Of a stretch of DNA of 64,000 nucleotides, positions 30,594 to 40,479 are shown one piece after another. Position numbers and translations under genes: made by a program. The notes beneath the pieces are model-generated. The model saw nothing but the letters and a program-made list of their open reading frames with translations. It was not told where the DNA came from and did not search any database. This DNA is from Clostridia bacterium. GTDB taxonomy: Bacteria > Bacillota > Clostridia > Oscillospirales > Acutalibacteraceae. The stretch spans positions 1 through 64,000 of the forward strand of contig JAGAKF010000052.1 of assembly GCA_017625835.1 (NCBI GenBank), given 5' to 3'. Position 1 is the stretch's first letter, and each line of letters starts with the position of its first letter.

Positions 30594-31304
30594 TTAAGCT
30601 ACGGGGATATTATCACTCCAGCCATAGTATTCATCTTCATAATACTGACGTGTTTCTTCTACTATTCTTGCTTCACCATCTTTAAATACAATCTTCAGAA
30701 TAATAGATTCACAACCTGTCGAATGGCCATATTCATCCTTGCAGCAATAATACATACTGTGAGAAAAAGTTCTTTCTTCTCCGTCTTCATCGTGCAAACA
30801 CACAAAATTATATTGTGTTTTATCGTCTGCGTAGTAGCGTATTGCATTATTACTACTTAAAGAGTAGTCATAAATTACCCATGTCCTTCCTTCAACGGGT
30901 CGGTGCGCCTCCAGGGTATATGTAACCACATCATACTCATCAGGAGAGTACAAAAGCACCCTGTAATCCAAAGCGTTATATTCATCGTCAGCAACAGCAT
31001 AATAAAGAAGACTCTGCGAATTTTCAGCATTGAATCTGACCTCTGCTAACTCATCTGCTGTCTGATCACCGCCAAAAACTGAAACACCTTTAAAAGTAAA
31101 AATCTGCTTGTCTCCTTCAATTCTGACATCCGAAACAGAAAACCACGATGCATCTTCTTCACATTCCCAAATAAGTCCGCTTTCTTCGTCATAAGGAAGT
31201 TCAACCTTTGTTTTGTCTGTACCCGTAATTGCACCACCAATCGAACCGAAAAGCATAACAAAAAAGAAAATCGGCAAAAAGAAAATCACTACAACTGATC
31301 CCAT
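30594..31304 (-). CDS. Unknown protein with one N-terminal membrane helix
   Basis: ATG at 31304, after AAAGGAGTG, gives 236 residues. The first 25 form a hydrophobic helix (GSVVVIFFLPIFFFVMLFG). The rest is polar, rich in Asp, Glu and Tyr, and likely outside the cell. It has one Cys pair (YYCCKDEYGHSTGC). I do not recognise a family. A perfect promoter (TTGACA-17-TATAAT) drives it. An upstream in-frame start at 31412 would lie before that promoter and is rejected. Confidence 0.65.
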   Translation of the reverse strand: MGSVVVIFFLPIFFFVMLFGSIGGAITGTDKTKVELPYDEESGLIWECEEDASWFSVSDVRIEGDKQIFTFKGVSVFGGDQTADELAEVRFNAENSQSLLYYAVADDEYNALDYRVLLYSPDEYDVVTYTLEAHRPVEGRTWVIYDYSLSSNNAIRYYADDKTQYNFVCLHDEDGEERTFSHSMYYCCKDEYGHSTGCESIILKIVFKDGEARIVEETRQYYEDEYYGWSDNIPVA

Positions 31305-31349
31305 AAAAACACTCCTTTTATTTTGAGAAACACTTTCTTTGACTAGTAT

Positions 31350-31378
31350 ATTATAAATCCGTTCGGGTTTATTGTCAA
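31350..31378 (-). promoter_or_regulatory. Perfect sigma-A promoter of the unknown membrane-anchored gene
   Basis: Minus strand TTGACA (31373-31378), 17 bp, TATAAT (31350-31355). Confidence 0.85.
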
Positions 31379-31434
31379 TACATCCAAAAGGATTTGTTTT
31401 AAAATATAGCAAATATCAAAGAGGATTGATTATT

Positions 31435-31653
31435 TTGTTTTATTTTCAAAGGCTCAAGGATCTGCGCGAAGATAAAGACTTGACACAGTCAGATATAGCA
31501 AAACTGCTGATGACTACCCAACAACAATACGGCAGATACGAAAACGGGTTAAGAGAGATTCCCGTGCATCACATCATAACATTATGTAAATTCTACAATG
31601 TTTCTGCTGACTATATTTTAGGCATTACAAATGAATACCGTACATTGAAATGA
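31435..31653 (+). CDS. Small XRE-family helix-turn-helix regulator
   Basis: TTG at 31435, nine bases after AAAGAGGA, gives 72 residues, essentially one HTH domain: RLKDLREDKDLTQSDIAKLL, then QQQYGRYENGLREIP, then YNVSADYILGITN. Such minimal regulators bind operators as dimers. It is divergent from the membrane-anchored unknown gene and may control the shared 130-bp region. A start further upstream is possible but lacks a ribosome site. A strong terminator follows. Confidence 0.85.
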   Translation: MFYFQRLKDLREDKDLTQSDIAKLLMTTQQQYGRYENGLREIPVHHIITLCKFYNVSADYILGITNEYRTLK

Positions 31654-31686
31654 ATCTGCGAAAAAATTACGCAGGTTCATTTTTTA
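31650..31686 (+). terminator. Terminator after the XRE regulator
   Basis: ATGAATCTGCG pairs with CGCAGGTTCAT (one G-T pair), then a T run. It overlaps the stop codon. Confidence 0.85.
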
Positions 31687-31756
31687 ATACAATTTGATTG
31701 ATTTTAAATCATTGAATGGTATAATTATAATATAATGATTTTCAAAGGATGCAGTT

Positions 31757-32773
31757 ATGAATAAGATACTTTTAATGCTCACGGGCGGAACAATATGCTC
31801 AGCTGAAAACGAAGACGGTAAGCGTGAGACGGATGCCCAAAGTGCAAAACTTAAAATAATATCAGAATTCAGGAAATGCAACTCCCCTTTTAACGGTGTT
31901 GTGTTTGATACCGTTATGCCGCTTGACACTCTTAGTGAAAATATGACTCTCCAAAAGTGGAATGTACTTCTTGATGAATTGAGAAAGGTTTATAGCGAGG
32001 ATTACAGCGGAATCATCATTCTTCACGGAACGGATACTCTCGCTTATACTGCATCTCTGCTGTCGCTTGTTATGAGCGAAAAGAATCTGCCTGTCTGCCT
32101 TGTTTCAAGCCATTCACCGATAGACTGTGACGGTACAAATGCCAATGTCAATTTCAGAACTGCTGTTGATCTTATTATGAACGGGCTGAAGCCGAACGTA
32201 TATGCCGTTTATGAAAACTCTGACAGAAAGACTTATCTTCATTACGGTGCTCACCTGCTTCAATGCGGAAATTACAGCAACGACTTTTTCAGCAAGGATA
32301 TGATTGAAGTCAACAACTTTGAAGCCGTTTGTGCAGAAAGTCAGCCTTTTGAAACTGACTGCAAATTGCTGAGCAAGTTAAAGACTCTTAACGCAAATGT
32401 TCTTCTGTTAAATCCTTTTGTCGGCTTGGATTATAACAGCATCAATCTTAGCGGTGTTTCTGCTGTCGTGCATACAACTTATCATTCGCAGACTGTCTGT
32501 GTTGACGGTGATGGAAATTCATTCACAGAGTTTGCAAAAAGGTGCAAAAAAGAAGGTGTAAGCCTTATACTTACACCTTGCGATAAAGATTCATATTCTT
32601 ATGTATCTACCGAGAAGGCACTCCGGAACGGTGTCCTCCCTGTAAGCAGTATGACAAATGAAACGGTTTATGTTAAAACAATTATTGGTTGTTCGTTGGG
32701 GTACAAAGACGATGAGCTTTGTGAATTTATCAACCAAAGCATAAATGCGGAACAGCGTTACGGCTCCATCTGA
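31757..32773 (+). CDS. L-asparaginase (type I-like)
   Basis: The 338-residue protein carries both asparaginase threonine motifs: LMLTGGTICS near residue 10 and ILHGTDTLAYTA at about 95. There is no signal peptide, so it is cytoplasmic. The family hydrolyses L-asparagine to aspartate and ammonia. Some parts are shorter or divergent, so glutaminase or another amidase role cannot be excluded. ATG follows AAGGATGCAG. Its stop overlaps the convergent downstream gene by 16 bases. Confidence 0.88.
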   Translation: MNKILLMLTGGTICSAENEDGKRETDAQSAKLKIISEFRKCNSPFNGVVFDTVMPLDTLSENMTLQKWNVLLDELRKVYSEDYSGIIILHGTDTLAYTASLLSLVMSEKNLPVCLVSSHSPIDCDGTNANVNFRTAVDLIMNGLKPNVYAVYENSDRKTYLHYGAHLLQCGNYSNDFFSKDMIEVNNFEAVCAESQPFETDCKLLSKLKTLNANVLLLNPFVGLDYNSINLSGVSAVVHTTYHSQTVCVDGDGNSFTEFAKRCKKEGVSLILTPCDKDSYSYVSTEKALRNGVLPVSSMTNETVYVKTIIGCSLGYKDDELCEFINQSINAEQRYGSI

Positions 32774-33501
32774 TAGCCTACACATTGATAAACAGTTGAA
32801 TCTTGAAACTTTGCAAGAATCAGATACTGTTTAGGTTTTTCAGGATGTGTATATAAACGCACACTTTCATAAAACATACAGTCACCTGATAAAAACTGTT
32901 CCAATACCTGCACTTTGACCGCCTCGTCTTCAATGACGTGGGCGGTTTCTGTTATATCAATTCGCTGTATCGTAGATTCAATTTGTCTGTCATCTACGTG
33001 TTCAGAATCAATCAGCAGAATATCCGTTACCTCATCCACGCCGACAGCAGGGAATTCATAACCTTTGCGAACAAACCATTCGTTATTTTTATAATCTGCA
33101 GAAATATCAAAAATGAAATCAGGATTTTCGGGATCTATGCCGTAAAAATAACGTTTTAAACCGCTGTTGTTTTCCTGATATCCCTTATTATCCACATAGT
33201 ATCTGTTATAATGATAATAGTCCTCGGACATACCTTCATTGTATTCAGCAAAATTCTTACCATTTAAAACAAGAGTATTCACGCTGATGTAGTTTTCAGT
33301 ATCAACGGCTCCTGCATCAAGGATATCACCTACCTCCAAATGATATTTAGCTTCCAGATCTTCAGGTTCAGTTTCGGGTTCATACTGAGAACTGCTTGGA
33401 GGATCTTCTGAAATAGCCACCATTAAATAGGTAACACAACCGAATAACGCAACAAAAATTGCAATAAAAATCCCAACTATAACATAAAAAGTCTTTGTCA
33501 T
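32758..33501 (-). CDS. Unknown membrane-anchored or lipoprotein
   Basis: The 247-residue protein has an N-terminal hydrophobic segment (FYVIVGIFIAIFVALFGCVTYLMV). It contains LFGC, which could be a lipobox but sits late in a long helix, so a simple anchor is equally likely. A Pro/Glu/Ser-rich linker follows (about 32-48), then a polar domain with many Tyr, Asp and Glu. No family recognised. It overlaps the asparaginase gene tail to tail. Confidence 0.65.
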   Translation of the reverse strand: MTKTFYVIVGIFIAIFVALFGCVTYLMVAISEDPPSSSQYEPETEPEDLEAKYHLEVGDILDAGAVDTENYISVNTLVLNGKNFAEYNEGMSEDYYHYNRYYVDNKGYQENNSGLKRYFYGIDPENPDFIFDISADYKNNEWFVRKGYEFPAVGVDEVTDILLIDSEHVDDRQIESTIQRIDITETAHVIEDEAVKVQVLEQFLSGDCMFYESVRLYTHPEKPKQYLILAKFQDSTVYQCVGYQMEP

Positions 33502-33519
33502 TCCGTCACACTTTCTCTG

Positions 33520-34611
33520 TTAGAATTTCTTGTTAATGAAATCAATCAGTCCGTGCCAGTCATCACGGGCAAAATAATGATTACCGTGGCGGAAGTATAG
33601 TCCTATGCTTCCGTCATGCAACATTTTACCGCAGTTAAGGTAATCATCTTCCTCATAGACAAAGCCTTTTTTGCCGTAGAGTTCATAGACCTCGGATGCC
33701 GCCGCACAGCAAAGGAACTGCAGCTCGGGTCCTGCCCATTTGTCCTCTTCCGCAGAAGCGATATGAACAGGTCGGGGTGCAATCAAGGCGTGCATAAAGT
33801 GCTGTTCAAACTCAGTTTCGTTATCTTTACCGTAATAATTCTTATAATTCTCGCAGAACCAGAACTCAAAACGGTCAATGATATTGCCTATTGTTTCAGT
33901 TCCTGCCTGCTTGCCTCTGTTGAGTGAGTCACCACTGCAACCCGCACAGTTTGAGTGAATGCAGGCAAAGCGTTCGTCAGATATACCTGCAAGGAGCGCA
34001 GTTTTGCCTAGCCTTGAATGACCGCAGACGGTTACGCAATCAAGGTCGACTTCTTCACGTGTTTCAAGAAAATCCATAACGCGCATTGCAGCCCACGCCC
34101 ACATTGCGATCTTACCAGGAGAGTAGAGTGTTCTTTCCTGATTTTTATAAATCACACCTGCAAGACCGTTTGTAAAATCACCGTCGTCGCTCGTTACATC
34201 CTTATAGCAGAAAGATGCAATTGCAAAGCCGTTGTCGATAATCTCCTCAGTCGGAATGTACTTATCAGGCACTTCGGGACGGAAATTGATACAGACAAAG
34301 GTTTTGATTCTCTTGCCCTTTGATGGATATACATATGTAAACGGGAAAGTAAAATCTTCACCATTTATTCTCGAGGTTATTTCGATATCGAGCCTTATTC
34401 CCTTTCCTGCACAGAAACGTTCATCAACTTCGATTACTTTAAATGAAACAATTTCAGGCTTTTCGGGAATATAACCGTACTCGCATTTATACATCATTTC
34501 TCTGACGATGGGTTTTATTTTTTCCCATTCTTCGACGGTTGTTGCTCTTTTGCCCGTTACCTCAAGCGGTGACGGAACATTAAGTTTTTCAAGACGTTCT
34601 TTTACTGTCAT
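33520..34611 (-). CDS. CE15-like (glucuronoyl esterase family) hydrolase
   Basis: ATG at 34611, after AAGGTGG, gives 363 residues. The alpha/beta hydrolase core has the nucleophile elbow VCGHSRLGKTALL. Downstream lie SNCAGCSGDSLNRG and GNHYFARDDWHGLIDF with a probable catalytic His. The overall pattern matches the CE15/acetyl-xylan-esterase-like group, where the elbow is GCSRxG. CE15 enzymes cut ester links between glucuronoxylan and lignin. No signal peptide was found, so the substrate may be imported fragments. It is the last gene after ktrB and ktrA. Confidence 0.78.
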   Translation of the reverse strand: MTVKERLEKLNVPSPLEVTGKRATTVEEWEKIKPIVREMMYKCEYGYIPEKPEIVSFKVIEVDERFCAGKGIRLDIEITSRINGEDFTFPFTYVYPSKGKRIKTFVCINFRPEVPDKYIPTEEIIDNGFAIASFCYKDVTSDDGDFTNGLAGVIYKNQERTLYSPGKIAMWAWAAMRVMDFLETREEVDLDCVTVCGHSRLGKTALLAGISDERFACIHSNCAGCSGDSLNRGKQAGTETIGNIIDRFEFWFCENYKNYYGKDNETEFEQHFMHALIAPRPVHIASAEEDKWAGPELQFLCCAAASEVYELYGKKGFVYEEDDYLNCGKMLHDGSIGLYFRHGNHYFARDDWHGLIDFINKKF

Positions 34612-34621
34612 ACTAACCACC

Positions 34622-35272
34622 TTATTTTTCTGAAGAAAGTTTAAATACATCTCCTGCTTTACCGATAACAACAATATGGTCGTCTGCCCTGAAAATATAA
34701 TCAGGACCCGGCATTGTATCAAGTGAATTTCCTTTTTTAATTGCGATGATGTTCACCTTATAGTGCTGACGTACGCCGAGGCTTGCGATAGTCTTTCCCG
34801 TCCATACGGCAGGAGTCGGAATTTCATAAATTGCATATTCAGGTGTCAACTTGATAAAATCAAAAATGTTATTCGAATTATACCTTACTGCGAGTTTTTC
34901 GGCAATTTCTCGTTCAGGATACACAACCTCATCCGCACCGATTTTTTTGAGCAGATCAGCCTGTATATCCCTTTTAGCTGTAGAAACAACCATCTGCGCA
35001 CCGTGAGTTTTCAGAAGTGATGTGACGACGAGTGAAGACTGAAAGTCTGAATCTATCGTTACAAAACAGATATCAAAATTGTCCACTCCGAGTGCCATGA
35101 TAACATTTTCATTTGTACAGTCACCGATGTTTGCGTCGCCGTGTGCCGGTGACAGACTTTCGATAACATCCGGATCTTTATCTATTACCATAACTTCGTT
35201 TCCAAGCTCGAGCATTTTTGTAGAAAGATGTCTGCCAAGTCTGCCCATACCTATAACCAAAATTGATTTCAT
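34622..35272 (-). CDS. ktrA: Ktr/Trk potassium uptake regulatory subunit (RCK)
   Basis: The 216-residue protein has an N-terminal Rossmann RCK domain with GMGRLGRHLSTKM and VMVIDKD for NAD(H)/ATP binding. A TrkA-C domain ends it (about 140-216). It is the cytoplasmic ring subunit that gates KtrB. It starts nine bases after the ktrB stop, with TAAGGTGAG as ribosome site. Confidence 0.92.
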   Translation of the reverse strand: MKSILVIGMGRLGRHLSTKMLELGNEVMVIDKDPDVIESLSPAHGDANIGDCTNENVIMALGVDNFDICFVTIDSDFQSSLVVTSLLKTHGAQMVVSTAKRDIQADLLKKIGADEVVYPEREIAEKLAVRYNSNNIFDFIKLTPEYAIYEIPTPAVWTGKTIASLGVRQHYKVNIIAIKKGNSLDTMPGPDYIFRADDHIVVIGKAGDVFKLSSEK

Positions 35273-35281
35273 ACTCTCACC

Positions 35282-36625
35282 TTAACCTATCATAATTTTG
35301 CCCGTAGGCCGTTTAAGAATTGCCGTCTTATTCCGTTTCATCAGAAGCATAATAAAAGACAGCGCACCGATTCGTCCGGCATACATAAGAACGATCAGAA
35401 CGATCTTCGACGCAGAAGAAAGCGTTGGAGTAACATTCATTGACAATCCTACCGTAGCCACAGCTGACACAACCTCGAACAATACTTCACGAAGACCAAT
35501 CGGCTCAATCCAACTTAAAACAAGTGCCGACACAAGAATCATCGAAAAATAAATAAAAGCAATCGAGCTTGCGCGCCTTACCATTTTGTCTTCTATTCGC
35601 TTTTTAAATACCGTTACGTTGTTATCCTCCTGAAGATAAGCGACCGTTGAAAGAAGGATTACGGCAATAGTCGTCGTCTTTACACCGCCTGCCGTTGAAC
35701 CGGGACTTCCGCCAATGAACATCAGGACAATCGTAATAATACTGCCGGGTTCAGAAAGGGTTTTCATATCTATTGAAGCAAAGCCTGCCGTCCTCGGCGT
35801 TACCGCTTGAAAGAATGCGTTCAAAAGTTTATCTGAAATATTCATATCTTTAAACGCACAGTCATACTCAAAGAAAAAATACAAAACAAAGGGTACAACG
35901 GTAACAACGGCACTGACAACCAACACCAGCTTTGTATGGATTTTATAATTTTTGAAATTTGCTTTACATACGATAATATCATCCCAGACGAAAAAGCCTA
36001 TACCTCCGATAATTATAAGGAGCGAAAGTGTAACCAACACCACGGCGTTGTCATTGAAAAGCATCACAGACGAGCCCGGCTCAAGATATCCCATCAGATC
36101 AAACCCTGCATTACAAAAAGCTGAAACTGCATGAAAGACGGAAAAATAAATTCCTCTAGCAATTCCGAATTCAGGCACAAATTGAGTAGCGAGAATTGCA
36201 GCACCGATCGTTTCAATAACAGCTGTTCCTCCAACAATTCTTTTAACAAGATGACCTATACCCGAAAGAGTTATCGTTCCGGCTGATTCCATAATCAGCA
36301 TTCTGTTCTGAAGTCCGATTTTATGGCGCATAAACAAAGTTGCCATAGTTATAACCGTCATAAAACCTATTCCGCCAAGCTGAATCATAAAAAGAATCAC
36401 CAACTGGCCAAAAAGCGACCAGTGAGTATAAGTATCAAACGGCACCAATCCTGTAACACAGGTTGAACTGGTTGCAACAAACAGGGCGTCGACGTAATCA
36501 GTAGTCTGTCCGTTTTTTGTTGCAAACGGTAACATCAACAAAAGTGATCCTGCAAACACTACCGCTAGAAAACCAAACGCAATAATCTGCACCCTCGAAA
36601 ACTTTTTTATAAATTTATTCAACAT
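35282..36625 (-). CDS. ktrB: Ktr/Trk potassium uptake membrane subunit
   Basis: The 447-residue multi-pass protein has repeated selectivity-filter-like loops: TSSTCVTGL, AFCNAGFDLMG, VTPRTAGFASID and ATVGLSMN, one per repeat as in TrkH/KtrB. It imports potassium with sodium or protons and pairs with the KtrA downstream. The start at 36625 is ATG preceded by a weak AGGT. Confidence 0.93.
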   Translation of the reverse strand: MLNKFIKKFSRVQIIAFGFLAVVFAGSLLLMLPFATKNGQTTDYVDALFVATSSTCVTGLVPFDTYTHWSLFGQLVILFMIQLGGIGFMTVITMATLFMRHKIGLQNRMLIMESAGTITLSGIGHLVKRIVGGTAVIETIGAAILATQFVPEFGIARGIYFSVFHAVSAFCNAGFDLMGYLEPGSSVMLFNDNAVVLVTLSLLIIIGGIGFFVWDDIIVCKANFKNYKIHTKLVLVVSAVVTVVPFVLYFFFEYDCAFKDMNISDKLLNAFFQAVTPRTAGFASIDMKTLSEPGSIITIVLMFIGGSPGSTAGGVKTTTIAVILLSTVAYLQEDNNVTVFKKRIEDKMVRRASSIAFIYFSMILVSALVLSWIEPIGLREVLFEVVSAVATVGLSMNVTPTLSSASKIVLIVLMYAGRIGALSFIMLLMKRNKTAILKRPTGKIMIG

Positions 36626-36679
36626 AGTTTTACCTGTCTTCTAAAATATAATTATATTTTTATTATAACACATAGGTAA

Positions 36680-36714
36680 AAAAAATCAACAAAGGGACGG
36701 ATAACCGTCCCTTT
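36680..36714 (-). terminator. Terminator of the nucleoside ABC importer operon
   Basis: AAAGGGACGG pairs with CCGTCCCTTT, then a T-rich run on the minus strand. Confidence 0.85.
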
Positions 36715-36724
36715 AAATATAAGA

Positions 36725-37708
36725 TTATCTTTCCTCTCGGAAATATGAAAGACCGAGACTCTGCGGTGGCTGATGCTCCCTCTTTTTACGTACACTTGTA
36801 ATGATAAGAACAAGGATTGTTACGACATACGGAAGCATTTTGAAAATTTCCTGTGAGCTTCGGCTGAGGCCCGGAATATAAAGATAAACAATATAGAGGC
36901 CGCCGAAAAGGATTGAACCGAGAATACTCGTATGCGGACGCCAGAGAGCAAAGATAACGAGAGCGATTGCGAGCCATCCGCGGTCGCCGAAGCCGTTGTT
37001 TGTCCATGCACCGCCGACGTAGTCCATTACGAAGTAAAGACCGCCAAGACCTGCTATTGCACCGCCGACACAAGTTGCAATGTACTTGTTTGCAGTAACA
37101 TTGATACCTGCGGCATCAGCCGTTGCAGGGTTTTCTCCAACAGCACGAAGGTTCATACCCTTACGTGTTTTGTTGAGGAAAATTGAAGCGAGAATTGCAA
37201 TAATTATTGAAGCATAAGCAAGGAAACCGAAAGAAAGGAAAACTTCGCCGAAGAGGCCGAGATCCTGTGCAAACGGAAGAGTCTGCTTATATGCCTTACC
37301 TGTTTCGATGAGAGAGATCGTACCGCCCTCACCGAGGATTGATGAAAGTGAACCGCCGAAGAAGTTACCGACGCCTACACCGAAAGTAGTAAGCGCAAGT
37401 CCCGTAACATTCTGATTTGCCTTGAGGGTTACCGTAAGAACGCAATAAATAAGCGACATTGCCACGGAACCAATGATTGACGAAAGAAGCGGAATCAGAA
37501 CAAGAAGAACAGGGTTGAGTTCTGCACCCGAAAACTCATAAAGATAACCGCCGATGATTCCCGAGATACCTCCGATGTACATAATACCCGGGATACCAAG
37601 ATTGAGGTTACCTGACTTTTCAGTGATGATTTCACCCGTTGAACCATAAAGAAGAGGGATACCCTGAATGATTGCCTGCTTTAAGAAAAGAGCTATTGTA
37701 GTAATCAT
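36725..37708 (-). CDS. Nucleoside-type ABC importer, second permease
   Basis: The 327-residue membrane protein has the permease pattern GSTGEIITEKSGNLNLGIPGIMYIG and GMNLRAVGENPATADAAGI, typical of the BmpA/NupQ-type permeases of purine nucleoside importers. It overlaps the first permease by four bases. Confidence 0.9.
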   Translation of the reverse strand: MITTIALFLKQAIIQGIPLLYGSTGEIITEKSGNLNLGIPGIMYIGGISGIIGGYLYEFSGAELNPVLLVLIPLLSSIIGSVAMSLIYCVLTVTLKANQNVTGLALTTFGVGVGNFFGGSLSSILGEGGTISLIETGKAYKQTLPFAQDLGLFGEVFLSFGFLAYASIIIAILASIFLNKTRKGMNLRAVGENPATADAAGINVTANKYIATCVGGAIAGLGGLYFVMDYVGGAWTNNGFGDRGWLAIALVIFALWRPHTSILGSILFGGLYIVYLYIPGLSRSSQEIFKMLPYVVTILVLIITSVRKKREHQPPQSLGLSYFREER

Positions 37709-38814
37709 TTATTGCCCTCCTTTTTGCCTGAGCGGAAGTTAACTTTATAATTAATAAAGAATTCGCTGCCGATAATGAAGAAAAGAATGATACCCGTCAT
37801 AATTTCCGCAACACTTTGATTAAGACGGAGAATTGTTGCAATTTCGCCTGCACCGCGTGAGAGGAAAGTTATGAGAATTGACACGCCTGCCATTACAAAC
37901 GGATTGAACTTTGCAAGCCACGACACCATAATAGCCGTAAAGCCCTGACCGCCGACTGTATCAGCCGTAATCGTGTGGTGTGTTCCCGAAACGAGGAGGA
38001 AGCCTGTAATACCGCAGACTGCACCTGAAACAAGAACTGTACGGATGATAACCTTTTTAACGTTGATTCCGATGTAGCGTGCTGTGTTTTCACTTTCGCC
38101 GACAACGGATATTTCATAACCGTGCTTGCTGTATTTAAGGTAAATGTACATTATTACGGTAATTGCCGTAACGATAAGAATATTAACAAGATACTTCTGG
38201 TCGAAAAGAGCCGGAAGCCAACCGCCTTCGGTAGTCATATTGATAATACCGACAGTGTTTGAACCCTTCGGATTCTCCCAGAATGTAATGCAGAACAGAA
38301 CAAGCTGAGTTGCAACATAGTTCATCATAAGGGTGAAAAGCGACTCGTTTGTATTGAACTTCGCTTTGAATATTGCAGGGATAACCGCCCAGATCATACC
38401 CGAAACGACGCTCATCACAAACATAACAATAATGAGCACCGGTTGAGGAAGCTTGTCCCCGAGGTAAATCATACCTGCCGCAGTTGACAGAGCACCTATA
38501 AGAGCCTGTCCCTCAGCACCGAGGTTCCAGTATTTCATTTTAAACGCAGGAGTTACGGCAAGAGAGATACAAAGGAGTATTGCCGTATTCTGCACAAGGT
38601 TCCATATTTTTCTTTCTGTTTTAAAGTTTCCTTCGATCATTGTTTTGAAAACTTCAAGAGGATTGTAATCCGAAACAAGAACAATAAGGCCCGCACACAC
38701 AACGAGAGCAAGAGCAATAGCAACCACTCTGATGATAAGTGATTTCCACCATACGGGAACGTCACGCTTACTGATTCGTACTAACGGATCTTTACGTTTT
38801 TTAACATTATTCAT
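37705..38814 (-). CDS. Nucleoside-type ABC importer, first permease
   Basis: The 369-residue permease shows WNLGAEGQALIGAL and HGYEISVVGESENTARYIGIN, the NupP-like counterpart of the second permease. Both form the membrane channel. Its start overlaps the end of the ATPase gene by eight bases. Confidence 0.9.
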   Translation of the reverse strand: MNNVKKRKDPLVRISKRDVPVWWKSLIIRVVAIALALVVCAGLIVLVSDYNPLEVFKTMIEGNFKTERKIWNLVQNTAILLCISLAVTPAFKMKYWNLGAEGQALIGALSTAAGMIYLGDKLPQPVLIIVMFVMSVVSGMIWAVIPAIFKAKFNTNESLFTLMMNYVATQLVLFCITFWENPKGSNTVGIINMTTEGGWLPALFDQKYLVNILIVTAITVIMYIYLKYSKHGYEISVVGESENTARYIGINVKKVIIRTVLVSGAVCGITGFLLVSGTHHTITADTVGGQGFTAIMVSWLAKFNPFVMAGVSILITFLSRGAGEIATILRLNQSVAEIMTGIILFFIIGSEFFINYKVNFRSGKKEGNK

Positions 38815-40348
38815 CAGCGTTACCTCCCTTAGCCTTAACCATCATAAGGCCGATTTCTTCCTTAGTTGTTGTACGCGCATCAACGACACCGTTGATCTTA
38901 CCGCCACCTATAACCATAATTCTGTCGCAAAGGTCGATAAGCACGTCAAGATCCTCACCGACAAAAACAACAGCAACACCCTTTTCCTTCTGTTCATTGA
39001 GGAGATTATAGATAAGATATGAGGAGTTGATATCCAGTCCTCTTACGGGATAAGCCGCCATCAGGACGGTCGGTGACGCTGCAATTTCACGGCCGACAAG
39101 AACCTTCTGAACGTTACCGCCCGAAAGACGGCGAACCGGTGTGGATGAACTCGGAGTTACAACCTCGAGATCCTTGATAATTTTTTCGGCAAGAGATTTC
39201 GGTTCCTTTTTCTGAAGGAAAACGGACTTGCCTTTTTTATAGCTTCGGAGCATCATATTATCTACAATGTCCATGTTTCCGACAAGGCCCATTCCGAGTC
39301 TGTCCTCGGGAACGAATGAAAGACGGATGCCGAGTTCACGGATCTGAACGGGTGTTTTATCACGGAGATTATCTTCTTTACCTGTCTGGACATTGTGGTA
39401 TATGATCTTACCGCTGTCAAGCTTCTGCAAGCCTGCGATAGCTTCAAGCAATTCACGCTGACCGCTTCCCGAGATACCTGCGATTCCGAGGATTTCACCT
39501 GAGCGGACCGTAAAGCTTACATTATCAAGAAGCTTCACACCCTCACGGTTTGTACAGTTGATGTTTTCAACCACAAGTCTGTCAACGGGGTTAACAGGCT
39601 CGGAACGCTCGATATCAAGGCTGATCTTCTTGCCGACCATCATACTTGTAAGCGTTGATTCGTCAGCCTCAGATGTCGGGATTGTTCCGACATATTCGCC
39701 CTTACGGAGAACGGAAACTCTGTCAGAAATCGACATAACCTCGTGAAGCTTGTGCGTAATGATAACGACAGACTTGCCGTCTTCCTTCATCTTACGCAGA
39801 ATTCCGAAAAGTCGCTGTGTTTCCTGCGGAGTAAGAACTGCAGTCGGCTCGTCGAGTATAAGGATATCCGCACCGCGGTAAAGAACCTTTACGATTTCGA
39901 CAGTCTGCTTTTCAGAAACAGACATTTCGTAAATTTTCTTGTTAAGGTCAATATTAAAGCCGTACTTTGTATTGATTTTTTCGATATCGGCAGAAATTCT
40001 CTTAAGGTCGAACTTCTTTCCGTCGTTGATACCGAGCGCAATATTTTCAGCTGCGGTAAAAATATCAACAAGCTTGAAGTGCTGATGAATCATACCGATT
40101 TTAAGAGCAAAAGCATCATTCGGAGACTGGATGCTTACCTCTCTGCCTTTAACAAAAATCTGACCGCTGTCGGGGTAATAAATACCCGAGATCATGTTCA
40201 TAAGAGTTGTTTTACCGCTGCCGTTTTCGCCAAGGATAGAAAGAATTTCACCCTCATACACGGTAAGGTCAACGTCCTTGTTGGCAACGACCTTTCCGAA
40301 GGTTTTGGTAATCTTTTTCAACTCAATCGCTATCGGTTTATTGCTCAT
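38807..40348 (-). CDS. Nucleoside-type ABC importer, duplicated ATPase
   Basis: The 513-residue protein contains two ABC domains. The first has Walker A GENGSGKTT, signature MSVSEKQTVEIVK and Walker B ILILDEPTA. The second has GISGSGQRE, LSGGNVQKVLVGRE, and a degenerate Walker B AAYPVRG. This two-domain layout, with one consensus and one degenerate half, is normal for the NupO/RbsA/XylG group. Confidence 0.92.
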   Translation of the reverse strand: MSNKPIAIELKKITKTFGKVVANKDVDLTVYEGEILSILGENGSGKTTLMNMISGIYYPDSGQIFVKGREVSIQSPNDAFALKIGMIHQHFKLVDIFTAAENIALGINDGKKFDLKRISADIEKINTKYGFNIDLNKKIYEMSVSEKQTVEIVKVLYRGADILILDEPTAVLTPQETQRLFGILRKMKEDGKSVVIITHKLHEVMSISDRVSVLRKGEYVGTIPTSEADESTLTSMMVGKKISLDIERSEPVNPVDRLVVENINCTNREGVKLLDNVSFTVRSGEILGIAGISGSGQRELLEAIAGLQKLDSGKIIYHNVQTGKEDNLRDKTPVQIRELGIRLSFVPEDRLGMGLVGNMDIVDNMMLRSYKKGKSVFLQKKEPKSLAEKIIKDLEVVTPSSSTPVRRLSGGNVQKVLVGREIAASPTVLMAAYPVRGLDINSSYLIYNLLNEQKEKGVAVVFVGEDLDVLIDLCDRIMVIGGGKINGVVDARTTTKEEIGLMMVKAKGGNADE

Positions 40349-40479
40349 AATAACCTCCTCTGATTAATTCAGTTGTTAAAAACAATCATAAAAACTGTGA
40401 TCATTTTTAGCAACTGAAAAAGATTATCGGGCGAGACAGATGAGTGCCCCGCCCTTTAATTTAAAAGACTGAATGAGAA

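Noticed and set aside
39743..40363. 206-residue plus-strand open frame opposite the ABC ATPase
   Set aside because: Antisense shadow; the minus-strand frame carries Walker and signature motifs.
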